A stretch of 64,000 nucleotides of DNA from Marixanthomonas spongiae (GCF_003095375.1 NZ_QEHR01000004.1:124001-188000); one strand, 5' to 3'; positions 34,318 through 44,823 are shown, numbered from the stretch's first letter. Notes: generated by a model from the letters alone, not told the origin. A program made the numbers and translations.

Positions 34318-35997
34318 CTATTTTAATCGCGACCGTTTATCTGCCAAGATCAAGGCATTGTACATATTTACCATTTTCCCCGATGTTGAAATGTTCCCAA
34401 AATTATCGGTGTTCGATGCATCGCCGCCCAGCACAACAGGACTTTTGGTAGTCAGACCGCTGTCCATGATTATCTGTTTTACTTCGTATGCCGAAAGATT
34501 TGGATAGTACGAGCGGATAGTCGCTGCCACCCCAGCCGCTTCAGGCGCGGCCATAGAGGTTCCTTGTAAATATTCGTAGTTGTTCAAAGGCGTGGTAGAC
34601 CATATTTTTACGCCGGGCGCAAATACGTCCACGTTGCTTTTTCCGTAGTTAGAAAAAGTGGCCACCAATTCTCCGCCATAGGTAAAGTTAAGCGCGCCTA
34701 CGGTCAACACGTTGTTTGCATACTCGGCGTCGGTTTTGGTCTGGTCGTTTGGATAGACTTCGGTGTCGTCGAGGTCAATGCCTTCATTACCAGCAGCATT
34801 TACGATCAACACATCTTTTGATGCGGCATATTTAATGGCGTCGCGAACCCATTCAGGATGGGTGCTGTAATATTTTCCGAAACTGGTGTTGATTACCTTT
34901 GCACCATTATCTGCGGCATAGCGAATGGCCAAAGCGATGTCTTTATCGTACTCGTCGCCATCTGGCACGGCACGGATTACCATAATCTCAACATTGTTGG
35001 CCACGCCGTCCACGCCAATACCATTATTACGCTCGCCTGCAATTATACCAGCTACGTGGGTTCCGTGCTTGGCATCTTCTTTTTTAGGGTCGGGACCATC
35101 TACATCGTTGTTGCCATAACCAATATCGGTAATATCGTCTGGGTTATCGCCCAACACGCCACGGAAATCTTTTTCAAGATTGAAATGGGTGTCCATTTTT
35201 CCACTGAAATAGTCAATACCGCTCTTTAAGCGATCTAAGGCTTCGGGTACTGTATCAAAATTTTGAAGGATCTGCGAAAGCATGCCAATTTGTTGCTGTT
35301 CGGTTTGTGTGGGGTTTTCAAGCCCCCTTAGGTCTTCGGCCGTGTAGTCTTCTTTACCCAGTTTTTTGGCCATAGCTTCGTGAGCCGGTTCCATTTGCCC
35401 ATAAATTTGCTCGTACCGGGCTTTGTTGGCAACGGCTTCCTGTTTTTCTTTTTCAAATTCGGCTTTGGCTTTTTGGTACAAGGCGTACGACGGACGTTCG
35501 GCTGCACTGATGGAAGCTTCGCTCTTGCCTTCGAATTTTGGGCCAAATTTTCTAACGATACGAACATATTCCATGTTTTCGCCTACAATATCACCAAGGA
35601 AGTTCCACCCGTGGATATCGTCTATATAGCCATTGTTGTCATCGTCTATTCCGTTCCCGGCAATTTCATCTTCGTTGGTCCAGATTACGTTTTTAAGGTC
35701 TTCATGTTCAATATCGATCCCACTGTCTATAACACCAACAATAACGGTTTTTCCTTTTTTCCTTTTTGAAATGATTTCTTCATAAGCCTTGTCCACGCTC
35801 ATCCCGGGGATGGTATCGGTAACCAGATCGGCCGCAGCCCAGTTTTTGTACTGCTCTTCGGTAAGCGGGGTTGTTTTTAAGGGTAAGGTGTCTATGTTTT
35901 CAATTGGTGTTGAAACAATTGGGGCCGTGCTGCTCCCGCAACTAGCCAACACTACTGCTGAAGCAGCAGCCATAAGGGATGTTTTTAAAATGTTCAT
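34318..35997 (-). CDS. S8 subtilisin-like serine protease, lipoprotein
   Basis: A 559-residue exported protease. Signal peptide with lipobox LASC (Cys20). Catalytic triad: Asp91 (VIDSGID), His311 (HGTHVAG) and Ser481 (GTSMAAP). Between Asp and His lies an unusual insert of about 170 residues (130-300) that is rich in charged helical sequence (FEKEKQEAVANKARYEQIYGQ). Such inserts occur in Bacteroidetes subtilases. Oxyanion-hole Asn is in NAAGNEG. Likely surface- or periplasm-anchored. Confidence 0.93.
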   Translation of the reverse strand: MNILKTSLMAAASAVVLASCGSSTAPIVSTPIENIDTLPLKTTPLTEEQYKNWAAADLVTDTIPGMSVDKAYEEIISKRKKGKTVIVGVIDSGIDIEHEDLKNVIWTNEDEIAGNGIDDDNNGYIDDIHGWNFLGDIVGENMEYVRIVRKFGPKFEGKSEASISAAERPSYALYQKAKAEFEKEKQEAVANKARYEQIYGQMEPAHEAMAKKLGKEDYTAEDLRGLENPTQTEQQQIGMLSQILQNFDTVPEALDRLKSGIDYFSGKMDTHFNLEKDFRGVLGDNPDDITDIGYGNNDVDGPDPKKEDAKHGTHVAGIIAGERNNGIGVDGVANNVEIMVIRAVPDGDEYDKDIALAIRYAADNGAKVINTSFGKYYSTHPEWVRDAIKYAASKDVLIVNAAGNEGIDLDDTEVYPNDQTKTDAEYANNVLTVGALNFTYGGELVATFSNYGKSNVDVFAPGVKIWSTTPLNNYEYLQGTSMAAPEAAGVAATIRSYYPNLSAYEVKQIIMDSGLTTKSPVVLGGDASNTDNFGNISTSGKMVNMYNALILADKRSRLK

Positions 35998-36009
35998 GTG
36001 CTAAAAAAA

Positions 36010-36870
36010 TTAATTAAATAGTTCGTTAAAAGTAAAAACCCGGTCTAAGCGTACGCCTTTTTCGGTGTGTTTTACGGTAATTATTTGGTTATGGGCGTCA
36101 TGCTCCAAAAAAAGATAATAATTGTTATCTGCCGCTTCGTTTAAAAACTTCTCTTTTTCGGGCAGTGTCAACAACGGTCTTGTGTCATAGCCCATTACAT
36201 ACGGTAGTGGCAAATGGCCGGCCGTGGGTAATAAATCGGCCATAAAGACCAGTTTTTTTCCTTTGTAATCAATGTGCGGTATCATTTGTTTATCGGTATG
36301 GCCATCTACAAATAGCATACCGAAGTCCATTTCGTTGGGCTGGGCAAAATCCCCAGAAGGTTTATCCACAAAATGCAATTGACCGCTCTCTTCCATAGGG
36401 AGGATGTTTTCTTTTAAAAATGAAGCTTTTTCACGGGCGTTGGGGTGTACGGCCCACTCCCAATGGTCTTTGTTGCTCCAAAATTTGGCATTTTTAAATG
36501 CGGGCTCGTAGCCGGTCTGGTCTTTGTTCCATTGTATAGCGCCCCCACAATGGTCAAAATGAAGGTGGGTTAAAAAAACATCGGTAATGTCATCGCGGTG
36601 AAAACCGTGCTGTTTTAGCGATTTGTCTATGCTGTGGTCGCCCCAGCGGTAATAATAACCAAAAAACTTATCGCTTTGCTTATCGCCCATTCCGGTGTCG
36701 ATGAGGGTTAGACGGTCGCCGTTTTCAACAAGCATGCAACGGGCAGCCATATCGATCATGTTATTACTGTCTGCGGGGTTGGTTCGGTTCCAAAGGGATT
36801 TTGGCACTACGCCGAACATAGCACCGCCATCCAGCTTAAAATTTCCAGATTCAATGGGGTACAACTTCAT
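36010..36870 (-). CDS. MBL-fold metallo-hydrolase
   Basis: A 286-residue metallo-beta-lactamase-fold enzyme. The metal-binding motif HLHFDHCGG gives His102, His104, Asp106 and His107; later ligand candidates are in GHTDKQMIPH and LLPTAGHLPLPYVMGYDT. No signal peptide. Family members include lactonases and thioesterases; the substrate is not evident. The gene is divergent from the antiporter gene. Confidence 0.92.
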   Translation of the reverse strand: MKLYPIESGNFKLDGGAMFGVVPKSLWNRTNPADSNNMIDMAARCMLVENGDRLTLIDTGMGDKQSDKFFGYYYRWGDHSIDKSLKQHGFHRDDITDVFLTHLHFDHCGGAIQWNKDQTGYEPAFKNAKFWSNKDHWEWAVHPNAREKASFLKENILPMEESGQLHFVDKPSGDFAQPNEMDFGMLFVDGHTDKQMIPHIDYKGKKLVFMADLLPTAGHLPLPYVMGYDTRPLLTLPEKEKFLNEAADNNYYLFLEHDAHNQIITVKHTEKGVRLDRVFTFNELFN

Positions 36871-37008
36871 AAGTCACATTTAAAATGTGCAAAATACTAA
36901 AAGCGTTGCAGTCCCTTGGTGGCAGACTGAAATATTTGTACTATTTTTAACAAAAAGTTAGCTTTTGGAAAATTTCAAAACTACTTATTTTACAAAAAAA
37001 AGAAATAT

Positions 37009-38883
37009 ATGGTTGAATTGGCAGGGATTATCGTTTTAGGAATATTGGCACAATGGGTTGCCTGGAAGTTTAAAATCCCCGCCATTTTACCGTTAATACT
37101 CATCGGGCTGTTTGTAGGCCCTATTTCCACCTTGTTTTCTGAAGACGGCCAGCAATGGATACAGCCCATCTACAATGGCGAAAAAGGGCTGTTCCCCGGG
37201 GAAAACCTGTTTTATTTTGTTTCCTTGGCCATTGGTATCATCCTTTTTGAAGGCGGCTTAACCCTTAGGCGCGGTGAAATTACCAAAGTTGGCGGGGTTA
37301 TAGGAAAACTCATCAGCTTAGGCTCTACTGTTACGTTTATTGGTGCCGGTGTGGCGGCCCACTATGTTTTTGGGCTCGATTGGCGTATGTCGTTTTTGTT
37401 TTCGGCTTTGATCATCGTTACCGGACCTACGGTGATCACTCCTATTTTACGCAACATCCCATTAAAAAAGCACGTTTCCGCAGTATTGAAATGGGAAGGT
37501 ATTTTAATAGACCCTATTGGTGCCCTGGTAGCGGTTTTGGTGTTCGAGTTTATAAGCGTTGAAGGAGATGCCGGTTACACTAAACAGGCCTTGATTGAAT
37601 TTGGTAAGATTATTTTGATTGGTTTTTCTTTTGGTATTACGGCAGGATACGCGCTTTATTTCACGATTAAAAAGAAATGGGTGCCACACTACCTCCTAAA
37701 TGTGGTTTCGCTTTCCTTGGTTTTGATGATTTTTGTGCTCAGTGATCAATTTGCGCACGAATCTGGACTTTTGGCGGTGGTCGTGATGGGTATGTTTTTA
37801 GGAAACAGCGATTTGCCAAGTTTAAAAGAGCTGTTGTATTTTAAAGAATCCTTGAGTGTTTTATTGATATCCATCTTGTTCATCCTTTTGGCGGCCAATA
37901 TTAGCTTAGAAGATTTATTGCTGGTGTACAATTGGAAAACCGCCATTTTACTCGGAATCATCATTTTTGTACTACGGCCACTTGCAGTTTTCTTGAGTAC
38001 CACCGGGTCGAGCTTAAAGGTGAATGAAAAAATCTTCATCAGTTGGGTAGGGCCACGGGGTATCGTTGCTGCGGGTATTGCCTCGCTTTTTGGTACGAAG
38101 TTGGTAAACGAAGGGGTGCCTGGAGCCGAATACATTACCCCATTGGTTTTTGCAGTGGTATTGGTTACCGTACTGTTAAATGCAGCTTCCGCGCGGTTGG
38201 TTGCTTCGGCTGTGGGGGTTTTCTTAAAAACTTCGGAAGGGATTATGATTGTGGGCGCTTCAAAAGTTTCCAGATTGATTGGTACCTATCTACAAAAAAA
38301 CAACCGTCACGTGGTCTTGGTCGATACCAACCGATTGAACATTGAAAAAGCAAAAGAATTAGGCCTTGAAGCCATAAACGCCAACATCTATTCCGACGAC
38401 CTTACCGACAATATCGAACTGAACGACGTAGGTTATCTATTGGCCATGACGGGTAACGACGAGATCAATAAACAGGCCATTTCCCGTTACGGAGATACCT
38501 TTGGTGAGAATGGTTCATTTCGATTGATGAATTCTGAAGAACGGAAAGTTAAAAACACCCTTTCTTCAAGAGAATTGTTTTCTACCACTCACGATTATGT
38601 TCGCTTTACCGAAGTGGCGCGCGATTTTCCTTCCATACAAGAACTGCCCATTGAAACCCAATCCAAGTTTTTGAAACTGTTGGGCTATATTGAAGAAGAA
38701 GAAAATGCAGTTGCCCTGTTTTTAAAAGACGATAAAAACAACATAGAACTTATTGAAAACCCACAGGAAATGGAAATTTCCGAAGGCAGTCACCTCGTCT
38801 ATCTTGGAAAACCAATCGATTTTGAAGACGTGATGAACGCCACCAAAGAAGAAGAGAATGAAATACAGAACCAGAAATCATAA
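37009..38883 (+). CDS. Cation:proton antiporter (CPA family) with RCK/TrkA-N domain
   Basis: A 624-residue inner-membrane antiporter. About 12 hydrophobic segments span residues 1-395 (IGIILFEGGLTLRRGEI, GPTVITPILRN, WVGPRGIVAAGIASLF). A TrkA-N nucleotide-binding domain begins near residue 409 (GIMIVGASKVSRLIG) and ends about 520, followed by a TrkA-C-like tail (MEISEGSHLVYLGKP). This domain order fits Na+ or K+/H+ exchange gated by NAD(H) or a nucleotide. Ion preference cannot be read. Confidence 0.92.
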   Translation: MVELAGIIVLGILAQWVAWKFKIPAILPLILIGLFVGPISTLFSEDGQQWIQPIYNGEKGLFPGENLFYFVSLAIGIILFEGGLTLRRGEITKVGGVIGKLISLGSTVTFIGAGVAAHYVFGLDWRMSFLFSALIIVTGPTVITPILRNIPLKKHVSAVLKWEGILIDPIGALVAVLVFEFISVEGDAGYTKQALIEFGKIILIGFSFGITAGYALYFTIKKKWVPHYLLNVVSLSLVLMIFVLSDQFAHESGLLAVVVMGMFLGNSDLPSLKELLYFKESLSVLLISILFILLAANISLEDLLLVYNWKTAILLGIIIFVLRPLAVFLSTTGSSLKVNEKIFISWVGPRGIVAAGIASLFGTKLVNEGVPGAEYITPLVFAVVLVTVLLNAASARLVASAVGVFLKTSEGIMIVGASKVSRLIGTYLQKNNRHVVLVDTNRLNIEKAKELGLEAINANIYSDDLTDNIELNDVGYLLAMTGNDEINKQAISRYGDTFGENGSFRLMNSEERKVKNTLSSRELFSTTHDYVRFTEVARDFPSIQELPIETQSKFLKLLGYIEEEENAVALFLKDDKNNIELIENPQEMEISEGSHLVYLGKPIDFEDVMNATKEEENEIQNQKS

Positions 38884-38926
38884 TAATACCGCTATGGTTC
38901 CGTTTTTTCAGTAAAGCTTCTTATTT

Positions 38927-39163
38927 ATGGTAAAAAAATATTTCCTGAAATCGATTGTCCTGCTCACCGTGGCAGCACTTTTTTCGTGCGAGGACGATCC
39001 AGCCATTTCGTGCGTAACCTGCAACTCTCCCGAAACGACTGCTTTTGAAGTATGCCGCGACCAAAACGGAAATGCTACGGTAAATGGTGAAAATACCGAC
39101 ACCAATTATGATGTATATATCGCCGGCTTAGAAGAGTCTGGTGCTACTTGTGGCGGCGGTTAA
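38927..39163 (+). CDS. Small cysteine-rich lipoprotein
   Basis: A 78-residue exported protein. The signal peptide ends in a lipobox FSC (Cys21), followed by [28 protein letters not shown] with further cysteines at about 29, 32 and 43 and near the end (ATCGGG). The Cys-x2-Cys-x10-Cys spacing could form disulfides or bind metal. Function unknown. Its 3' end overlaps the convergent lepA by 4 bases. Confidence 0.75.
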   Translation: MVKKYFLKSIVLLTVAALFSCEDDPAISCVTCNSPETTAFEVCRDQNGNATVNGENTDTNYDVYIAGLEESGATCGGG

Positions 39164-40956
39164 TCATTCAACTTGAGCACTGCCATAAAGGCTTCCTGCG
39201 GAATTTCAACATTGCCCACGGCACGCATACGCTTTTTACCCTTTTTCTGCTTTTCCAACAGCTTACGCTTCCGGGAGATATCGCCTCCATAACATTTTGC
39301 CGTCACATCTTTCCGAAGGGCTTTTACCGTTTCCCTGGAAATGATTTTAGAACCAATGGCCGCTTGAATTGGGATGTCAAACTGCTGCCTGGGGATCAAT
39401 TCTTTTAATTTTTCGCACATACGCTTGCCTATATCGTAGGCATTGTCGCGGTGCAATAAAGCTGAAAGGGCATCGACGGTGTTCCCGTTTAACAGCACAT
39501 CTACTTTTACTAAATGCGACTCGCGCATCCCTATTGGGGCATAATCGAAAGAGGCATAGCCCCTGGAAACAGTTTTTAGGCGGTCGTAAAAATCGAAGAC
39601 GATTTCGGCCAAAGGCATATCAAATGTAAGCTCTACCCGTTCGGTGGTCAAATAGGTTTGGTTTACTATCTCCCCGCGTTTCTCGATACAGAGCGACATG
39701 ACTGGGCCTACAAACTCGGCTTTGGTAATGATCGTGGCTTTTATAAACGGTTCTTCCACGCGATCTAAGGTGGAAGGCTCTGGAAGGTCCGATGGGTTGT
39801 TCACCAAAATCACCTCATCCGGTTCCTTATTGGTGTATGCGTGGTACGATACGTTGGGAACGGTCGTGATGACCGTCATATCAAACTCGCGTTCCAGGCG
39901 TTCTTGAATAATCTCAAGGTGCAACATTCCCAAAAACCCACAACGGAACCCAAAACCAAGCGCCGCCGAGCTTTCCGGCTGGAATACCAAGGAAGCATCG
40001 TTGAGCTGCAGTTTTTCCATGGACGTGCGCAGTTCTTCGTATTCTTCGGTGTCCACGGGATAGATTCCGGCAAAAACCATGGGTTTTACGTCTTCAAACC
40101 CTGCAATCATATTGGTGGTGGGGCTTTCGGCATCGGTTATGGTATCGCCCACCTTTACTTCGCGCGCATCTTTAATACCGGTGATCAAATACCCCACATC
40201 GCCGGTTTTAATTACTTGTTTTGGCAATTGTTTTAGCTTTAACGTACCCACTTCATTGGCATCGTAACTTTTTCCAGTAGCCATGAATTTTACGTGTTGC
40301 CCTTTCTTTATCTCGCCGTTCAATACCCTAAAGTAGGTTTCCACCCCACGAAAAGGATTGTAAACCGAATCGAAGATCAAGGCCTGCAAAGACTCGTCTG
40401 GGTTTCCTTTTGGTGCTGGAATTCGTTTAATGATGGCTTCTAAAATTTCGTCAATCCCCAAACCTGTTTTGGCACTGGCCGGGATTATTTCTTCTGGATC
40501 GCACCCTAAAAGATCGACAATGTCATCGGTAACTTCTTCTGGGTTTGCCGATGGAAGGTCTATTTTGTTGAGCACGGGGATGATTTCCAAATCGTTTTCC
40601 AATGCCAAATATAAGTTTGAAATGGTCTGTGCCTGAATGCTCTGCGCAGCATCGACCACCAACAAAGCACCTTCGCAAGCGGCAATGCTTCGGGAAACCT
40701 CATACGAGAAATCCACGTGGCCTGGGGTGTCGATAAGGTTCAAAGTATATTTTTCGCCTTCAAATTCGTAGTCCATTTGCACGGCATGGCTTTTAATGGT
40801 AATGCCGCGCTCCCGTTCCAGGTCCATGCTGTCCAATAACTGTTCTTGCTTTTCGCGAGCGGTCACCGTGGCTGTGGTATCCAATAAGCGGTCTGCCAAG
40901 GTGCTCTTACCGTGGTCAATATGGGCAATGATGCAAAAGTTGCGAATGTTCTTCAT
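39160..40956 (-). CDS. lepA: Elongation factor 4 (LepA) GTPase
   Basis: Ribosome-associated translational GTPase. G1 loop [16 protein letters not shown]3 DTPGHVDF, G4 NKIDLPSA are visible; the C-terminal CTD ends [35 protein letters not shown], typical of LepA rather than EF-G. Length 598 residues is full. TATATTTG (40985-40992, minus strand) precedes the start by about 28 bases. Convergent with the small lipoprotein. Confidence 0.98.
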   Translation of the reverse strand: MKNIRNFCIIAHIDHGKSTLADRLLDTTATVTAREKQEQLLDSMDLERERGITIKSHAVQMDYEFEGEKYTLNLIDTPGHVDFSYEVSRSIAACEGALLVVDAAQSIQAQTISNLYLALENDLEIIPVLNKIDLPSANPEEVTDDIVDLLGCDPEEIIPASAKTGLGIDEILEAIIKRIPAPKGNPDESLQALIFDSVYNPFRGVETYFRVLNGEIKKGQHVKFMATGKSYDANEVGTLKLKQLPKQVIKTGDVGYLITGIKDAREVKVGDTITDAESPTTNMIAGFEDVKPMVFAGIYPVDTEEYEELRTSMEKLQLNDASLVFQPESSAALGFGFRCGFLGMLHLEIIQERLEREFDMTVITTVPNVSYHAYTNKEPDEVILVNNPSDLPEPSTLDRVEEPFIKATIITKAEFVGPVMSLCIEKRGEIVNQTYLTTERVELTFDMPLAEIVFDFYDRLKTVSRGYASFDYAPIGMRESHLVKVDVLLNGNTVDALSALLHRDNAYDIGKRMCEKLKELIPRQQFDIPIQAAIGSKIISRETVKALRKDVTAKCYGGDISRKRKLLEKQKKGKKRMRAVGNVEIPQEAFMAVLKLND

Positions 40957-40984
40957 AGTGTTTTCTTCCGTAGCGAATGAACTG

Positions 40985-40992
40985 CAAATATA
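40985..40992 (-). promoter_or_regulatory. -7 promoter box for lepA
   Basis: TATATTTG on the minus strand fits TAnnTTTG about 28 bases upstream of the lepA ATG. Confidence 0.5.
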
Positions 40993-41168
40993 GCGTAAAT
41001 TGAAAGGAAAGAAAGGGATATAAGTATTTCATCGAAAAAATTGTTTTGGTTTTTGTATTTTATAATAATATTAACATATTTGTAACAATCGCGTCTTAAA
41101 TTGAAGCAAGCTTCATCTCCCCTTAAAACGCAGCGATAGATCGATATAACAACCCTAACAATCTACCT

Positions 41169-43583
41169 ATGAAAGGACTGTATTTGCTATACGCCTTGCT
41201 TTTTGGTGTTGCCTCCCTTCAGGCTCAAGACTATTCACTTTCAGGAACTGTTGTTAATGCTGATGTAAAACCGCTTTCTTATGTAAATGTGCTTGTTTTT
41301 GAAGAAGAAGCTACTGAGCCTATTAAAGGAACGACCACCGGTGAAGACGGAACATTTGTACTGAACAACCTTGAAGCCAAAAAATATAAGCTCACATTCA
41401 GTTTTGTAGGATATGAAACAGTAGAAAAGCGGATTGCTGTTTCTTCCGAAAAAAACATGGGAAACATACTATTAACTGAAGCCACCGAAACCCTTGACGA
41501 AACGATAATCTCCGCAAAAAAGCCCACCATAGAAAAAACAGCCGGGAAACTGGTGTTCAATGTAGAAAACACCTCGCTTTCTGTGGGAAGCACTTTCGAT
41601 TTGCTGAAAAAAACCCCTGGTGTAGTGGTGATTGACGACAATATCCAAGTTAAGTTTCAAACCCCTGAAATTTACATTAACAACAAGCGGGTGTATCTAA
41701 GCCCTTCTGAAGTGGTTTCCCTGCTCGAAAACACCGACGCCGCAAATATTAAATCGGTCGAGGTGATTACCAGTCCTTCGGCCAAATATGATGGTGCAAC
41801 AGGGACAGTATTAAATATCAATACCTCAAAGGCAATTTCCATTGGGTACAAAGGTTCGGTTAATGGTTCGTATAAGCAAGGAACCTACCCTAAATATCGA
41901 TTGGGTACCTCACATTTTTATAAAAACAACTGGATTAACTTTTACGGAAGCTATGGTTTTAACACACGTAAGAACCTTAAGGAAGATGATAATTTCACCC
42001 GTTTTTTTAATCCGGATGGCAGTACCAATTCTATTTGGAATTCAGATTTCAAAAAAATTACCCGTACCAACGCTCACCAAGCAAATTTAATTAGCGATTT
42101 CACCTTGGATGATAAACAGACCATTAGCCTCGCCGCTACGTTTTCTATAAACCCTAATGAAACGTACGATAATACTGGTTTTGCTGTAATACGTAACCCC
42201 CAAAAGGTTATCGACAGCACCTTTACTACCTTGAGTGACCGGAAAACAGATACCCATACCTTATCTATAACAGGTGATTATAAGGTACGGTTGAATGCTG
42301 AAAATTCTGATATAACGGTTTCTGCCAATTATACCGATTATAATAACGAGCGGCTGCAGAATGTGGGCACCACGTATCGTGATCCGGCAGGAAATTTACT
42401 GCGTGAAAACAGTTTTTTAACCGATGCCGACCAAACCACCACTATTTTTACCGGACAAGCAGATTTGACGCATTCTTTTTGGAAGGGAAGTCTGGAAGCT
42501 GGTGTAAAGTACAGTAATATAGACAGCAACAGCAAACTTGACTTTTTTGATACCGATATGGGCGGGATGCAGTTTAACGCTTCCTTATCAGACGACTTCA
42601 ATTATCGTGAGAAAGTGTTTGCCGAATATATTAATTTTGACCAGGCGTTTGGCGATTTCAGCCTTGTTGTAGGGCTTCGGGGTGAATATACCGATGTGGA
42701 AGGCCAGTCAAGAACCTTGGGTGAAACCAATACGGACGATTATTTTAAACTGTTTCCCAGGGTTTTGGGCCAATACGATTTCAATGAAAAACACAGTGCC
42801 GGATTTTCGTACACCAAAAGTATTTCCCGGCCCCACTATCAAAACCTGAACCCGTTTAAGTATTTTATTAACGAGAACAATTTCAATGAAGGAAACCCGC
42901 GTTTGGTACCCGCCATTTCAGATAAAATCGCATTGAATTATTCTTATAATGGAGTTTGGTCTTTTGAAGCTTATTACGAAACCATCGATAACTCTTTGAG
43001 CGCTTTGACATTTCAGGATAATGAAAACAGAACGCTTAGAAATAGTGAGGCAAACCTGTTGCGCGATTTTCAGTATAGCCTTGATATTTCCTATACCCCA
43101 AGAAACTTGCCCAATTGGCTGTATCTTTATGTGGTTACTTCCACGTTTTATCTGGAAAACGAATTTTTGGCCGTAGAAAGCGTGCCACGGACCTATAAAA
43201 ACCATACCGCTGGGTTTTATGGGTATGTGTATTCCAATTTTACACTTTCAAAAGATAGGTCTTTGACGGCGGATCTGTCTTCTTTGTATATTTCAAATGT
43301 AATCCAAGGCTCTTCAAGCTATAAAAATAAGTTTTTCCTTAACCTATCTGTCCGAAAATCATTTTGGGACAATGCTGCCAGTATAACTGTAGGGGTTGAT
43401 GATATTTTCAATACCGCGTTAAACTTCCCTGTGGTGTCAAAATACTACAACCAAGACAATTATTATACGGCACAATCTGAAACCAGATTGTTTACGGTAG
43501 GGTTTAAATACAACTTCGGAAATGCGCGCTTAAGGGATAATAATCGCGCTACAACCACAAAAGAAGCGGCACGTATCAATTAA
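41169..43583 (+). CDS. TonB-dependent-receptor-like outer membrane beta-barrel protein
   Basis: An 804-residue outer-membrane protein. Signal peptide about 1-20 (ending LQAQ), a CarboxypepD_reg-like domain (about 23-105, LSGTVVNADVKPLSYVNVLV), a plug-like region (FDLLKKTPGVVVIDDNIQVK...VEVITSPSAKYDG) and a C-terminal barrel of the OMP_b-brl_3 type. No SusD partner and no obvious regulator are adjacent, so it is not a polysaccharide locus. Ligand unknown. The preceding 212 bases have no gene and no clear TAnnTTTG box. Confidence 0.93.
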   Translation: MKGLYLLYALLFGVASLQAQDYSLSGTVVNADVKPLSYVNVLVFEEEATEPIKGTTTGEDGTFVLNNLEAKKYKLTFSFVGYETVEKRIAVSSEKNMGNILLTEATETLDETIISAKKPTIEKTAGKLVFNVENTSLSVGSTFDLLKKTPGVVVIDDNIQVKFQTPEIYINNKRVYLSPSEVVSLLENTDAANIKSVEVITSPSAKYDGATGTVLNINTSKAISIGYKGSVNGSYKQGTYPKYRLGTSHFYKNNWINFYGSYGFNTRKNLKEDDNFTRFFNPDGSTNSIWNSDFKKITRTNAHQANLISDFTLDDKQTISLAATFSINPNETYDNTGFAVIRNPQKVIDSTFTTLSDRKTDTHTLSITGDYKVRLNAENSDITVSANYTDYNNERLQNVGTTYRDPAGNLLRENSFLTDADQTTTIFTGQADLTHSFWKGSLEAGVKYSNIDSNSKLDFFDTDMGGMQFNASLSDDFNYREKVFAEYINFDQAFGDFSLVVGLRGEYTDVEGQSRTLGETNTDDYFKLFPRVLGQYDFNEKHSAGFSYTKSISRPHYQNLNPFKYFINENNFNEGNPRLVPAISDKIALNYSYNGVWSFEAYYETIDNSLSALTFQDNENRTLRNSEANLLRDFQYSLDISYTPRNLPNWLYLYVVTSTFYLENEFLAVESVPRTYKNHTAGFYGYVYSNFTLSKDRSLTADLSSLYISNVIQGSSSYKNKFFLNLSVRKSFWDNAASITVGVDDIFNTALNFPVVSKYYNQDNYYTAQSETRLFTVGFKYNFGNARLRDNNRATTTKEAARIN

Positions 43584-43611
43584 ATAGAAACCGCACTTCT
43601 TTAACTCAAAA

Positions 43612-43641
43612 TTGTTTACCAGACTATTTTACGTAATTTTG
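43612..43641 (+). promoter_or_regulatory. Promoter of dusB
   Basis: TTG (43612-43614) and TAATTTTG (43634-43641) are separated by 19 bases, matching the Bacteroidetes promoter layout. The leader of about 140 bases includes a palindrome (CTCCC 43764-43768 / GGGAG 43777-43781) that abuts the 43782 ATG. Confidence 0.6.
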
Positions 43642-43787
43642 CAGTCAATAAAACCTTAAAATTTCGCAGAAAGCATGGTGTCATGCTGAGGGAAGATGAA
43701 AAGAGAACAATAAAAAAGAGATTCCTGCCGAAGTTTATCGAAAAGCAGAATTGAATAAAGAGACTCCCATTTGCACGGGAGATGAAT

Positions 43788-44780
43788 ATGGCAAAAATAG
43801 GAAACATAGACGTTGGCGATTTTCCGCTGTTGCTTGCACCCATGGAAGATGTGAGCGACCCGCCGTTTCGTGCCCTTTGCAAAGAGCAAGGTGCCGATGT
43901 GGTCTATACAGAATTTATCTCTTCAGAAGGATTGATTCGCGATGCGGCAAAAAGCGTGATGAAGCTGGATATTTATGAAAAAGAACGTCCCGTGGGCATT
44001 CAGATTTTTGGTGCCAATCTTGATTCCATGTTGCAAAGCGTGGAAATCGTGGAGGCCAGCGGCCCGGACATTATCGACATCAACTTTGGCTGCCCGGTAA
44101 AAAAAGTGGTGAGCAAAGGTGCAGGGGCCGGAATTTTAAAAGATATCGATTTAATGGTTTCCTTGACCGAAGCCATGGTAAAACACACCAAATTGCCGGT
44201 TACCGTAAAAACCCGCTTGGGTTGGGACGAGAACACCATTATGATTAAAGAAGTGGCCGAACGTTTGCAAGATGTAGGCTGCCAAGCCATTTCCATTCAT
44301 GGCCGTACCCGTGCCCAGATGTATAAGGGGAATGCCGATTGGAAACCGATTGCTGAGGTTAAAAACAACCCACGCATGCACATCCCGGTTTTTGGCAATG
44401 GCGATGTGGATACTCCTGAAAGAGCTATGGAAATGCGTGATAAATATGGTTTGGACGGAGCTATGATAGGTCGTGCCAGTATTGGCTATCCGTGGTTTTT
44501 CAAAGAAGTGAAGCATTATTTTAAAACCGGCGAACACGCATTGCCGCCAACGATGGAAGAACGCGTAGAAGCCGCCCGCCGTCATTTGCAAATGGCTATT
44601 GATTGGAAAGGCGAAAAACTGGGCGTTTTTGAAACCCGCCGCCATTACACCAACTATTTTAAGGGCATCCCAGACTTTAAGCCCTACCGAATGAAAATGG
44701 TAACCAGCGATGACAGTGCCGATGTTTTTGCCGCTTTTGATGAGGTGTTGCAAAAATTTGGGGATCATCAGTTTGTATAG
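43788..44780 (+). CDS. dusB: tRNA-dihydrouridine synthase (DusB-like)
   Basis: FMN-dependent enzyme reducing uridines in the D-loop of tRNAs. LLLAPMEDVSDPPFRALC begins the TIM barrel; the catalytic cysteine is in NFGCPVKKVV (about residue 101), and VTVKTRLGWD plus ISIHGRTRAQMYKG are FMN/RNA-binding segments. Two ATGs are in frame (43782, 43788); the second gives MAKIGNIDVGDF, the usual N-terminus. A hairpin in the leader ends exactly at 43781. Length 330 is normal. Confidence 0.95.
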   Translation: MAKIGNIDVGDFPLLLAPMEDVSDPPFRALCKEQGADVVYTEFISSEGLIRDAAKSVMKLDIYEKERPVGIQIFGANLDSMLQSVEIVEASGPDIIDINFGCPVKKVVSKGAGAGILKDIDLMVSLTEAMVKHTKLPVTVKTRLGWDENTIMIKEVAERLQDVGCQAISIHGRTRAQMYKGNADWKPIAEVKNNPRMHIPVFGNGDVDTPERAMEMRDKYGLDGAMIGRASIGYPWFFKEVKHYFKTGEHALPPTMEERVEAARRHLQMAIDWKGEKLGVFETRRHYTNYFKGIPDFKPYRMKMVTSDDSADVFAAFDEVLQKFGDHQFV

Positions 44781-44806
44781 TCCCCTAACCGCTAAGTCCT
44801 CCCCAA

Positions 44807-44823
44807 CCCCTCCAAAGGAGGGG
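44807..44823. repeat. REP-like hairpin (CCCCTCC/GGAGGGG), first copy
   Basis: CCCCTCC (44807-44813), AAA loop, GGAGGGG (44817-44823). This CTCCCCAACCCCTCCAAAGG type hairpin is common between Bacteroidetes genes. A related inverted copy follows at 44861-44879. Confidence 0.65.

Noticed and set aside
36362-36370. Exact DnaA box TTATCCACA
   Set aside because: It is isolated and inside the coding sequence of the MBL hydrolase (encoding part of FVDKPSG); one box alone is expected by chance.
40712-40717. Other CACGTG cores (for example in lepA, near 48119 and 48730) as extra parS sites
   Set aside because: The flanks do not follow TGTTnCACGTGAAACA and they lie in coding or unrelated sequence.
43584-43787. 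Overlapping frame across the dusB leader (43751-43978)
   Set aside because: It overlaps dusB out of frame and has no conserved features; dusB with its MAKIGN start explains the region.
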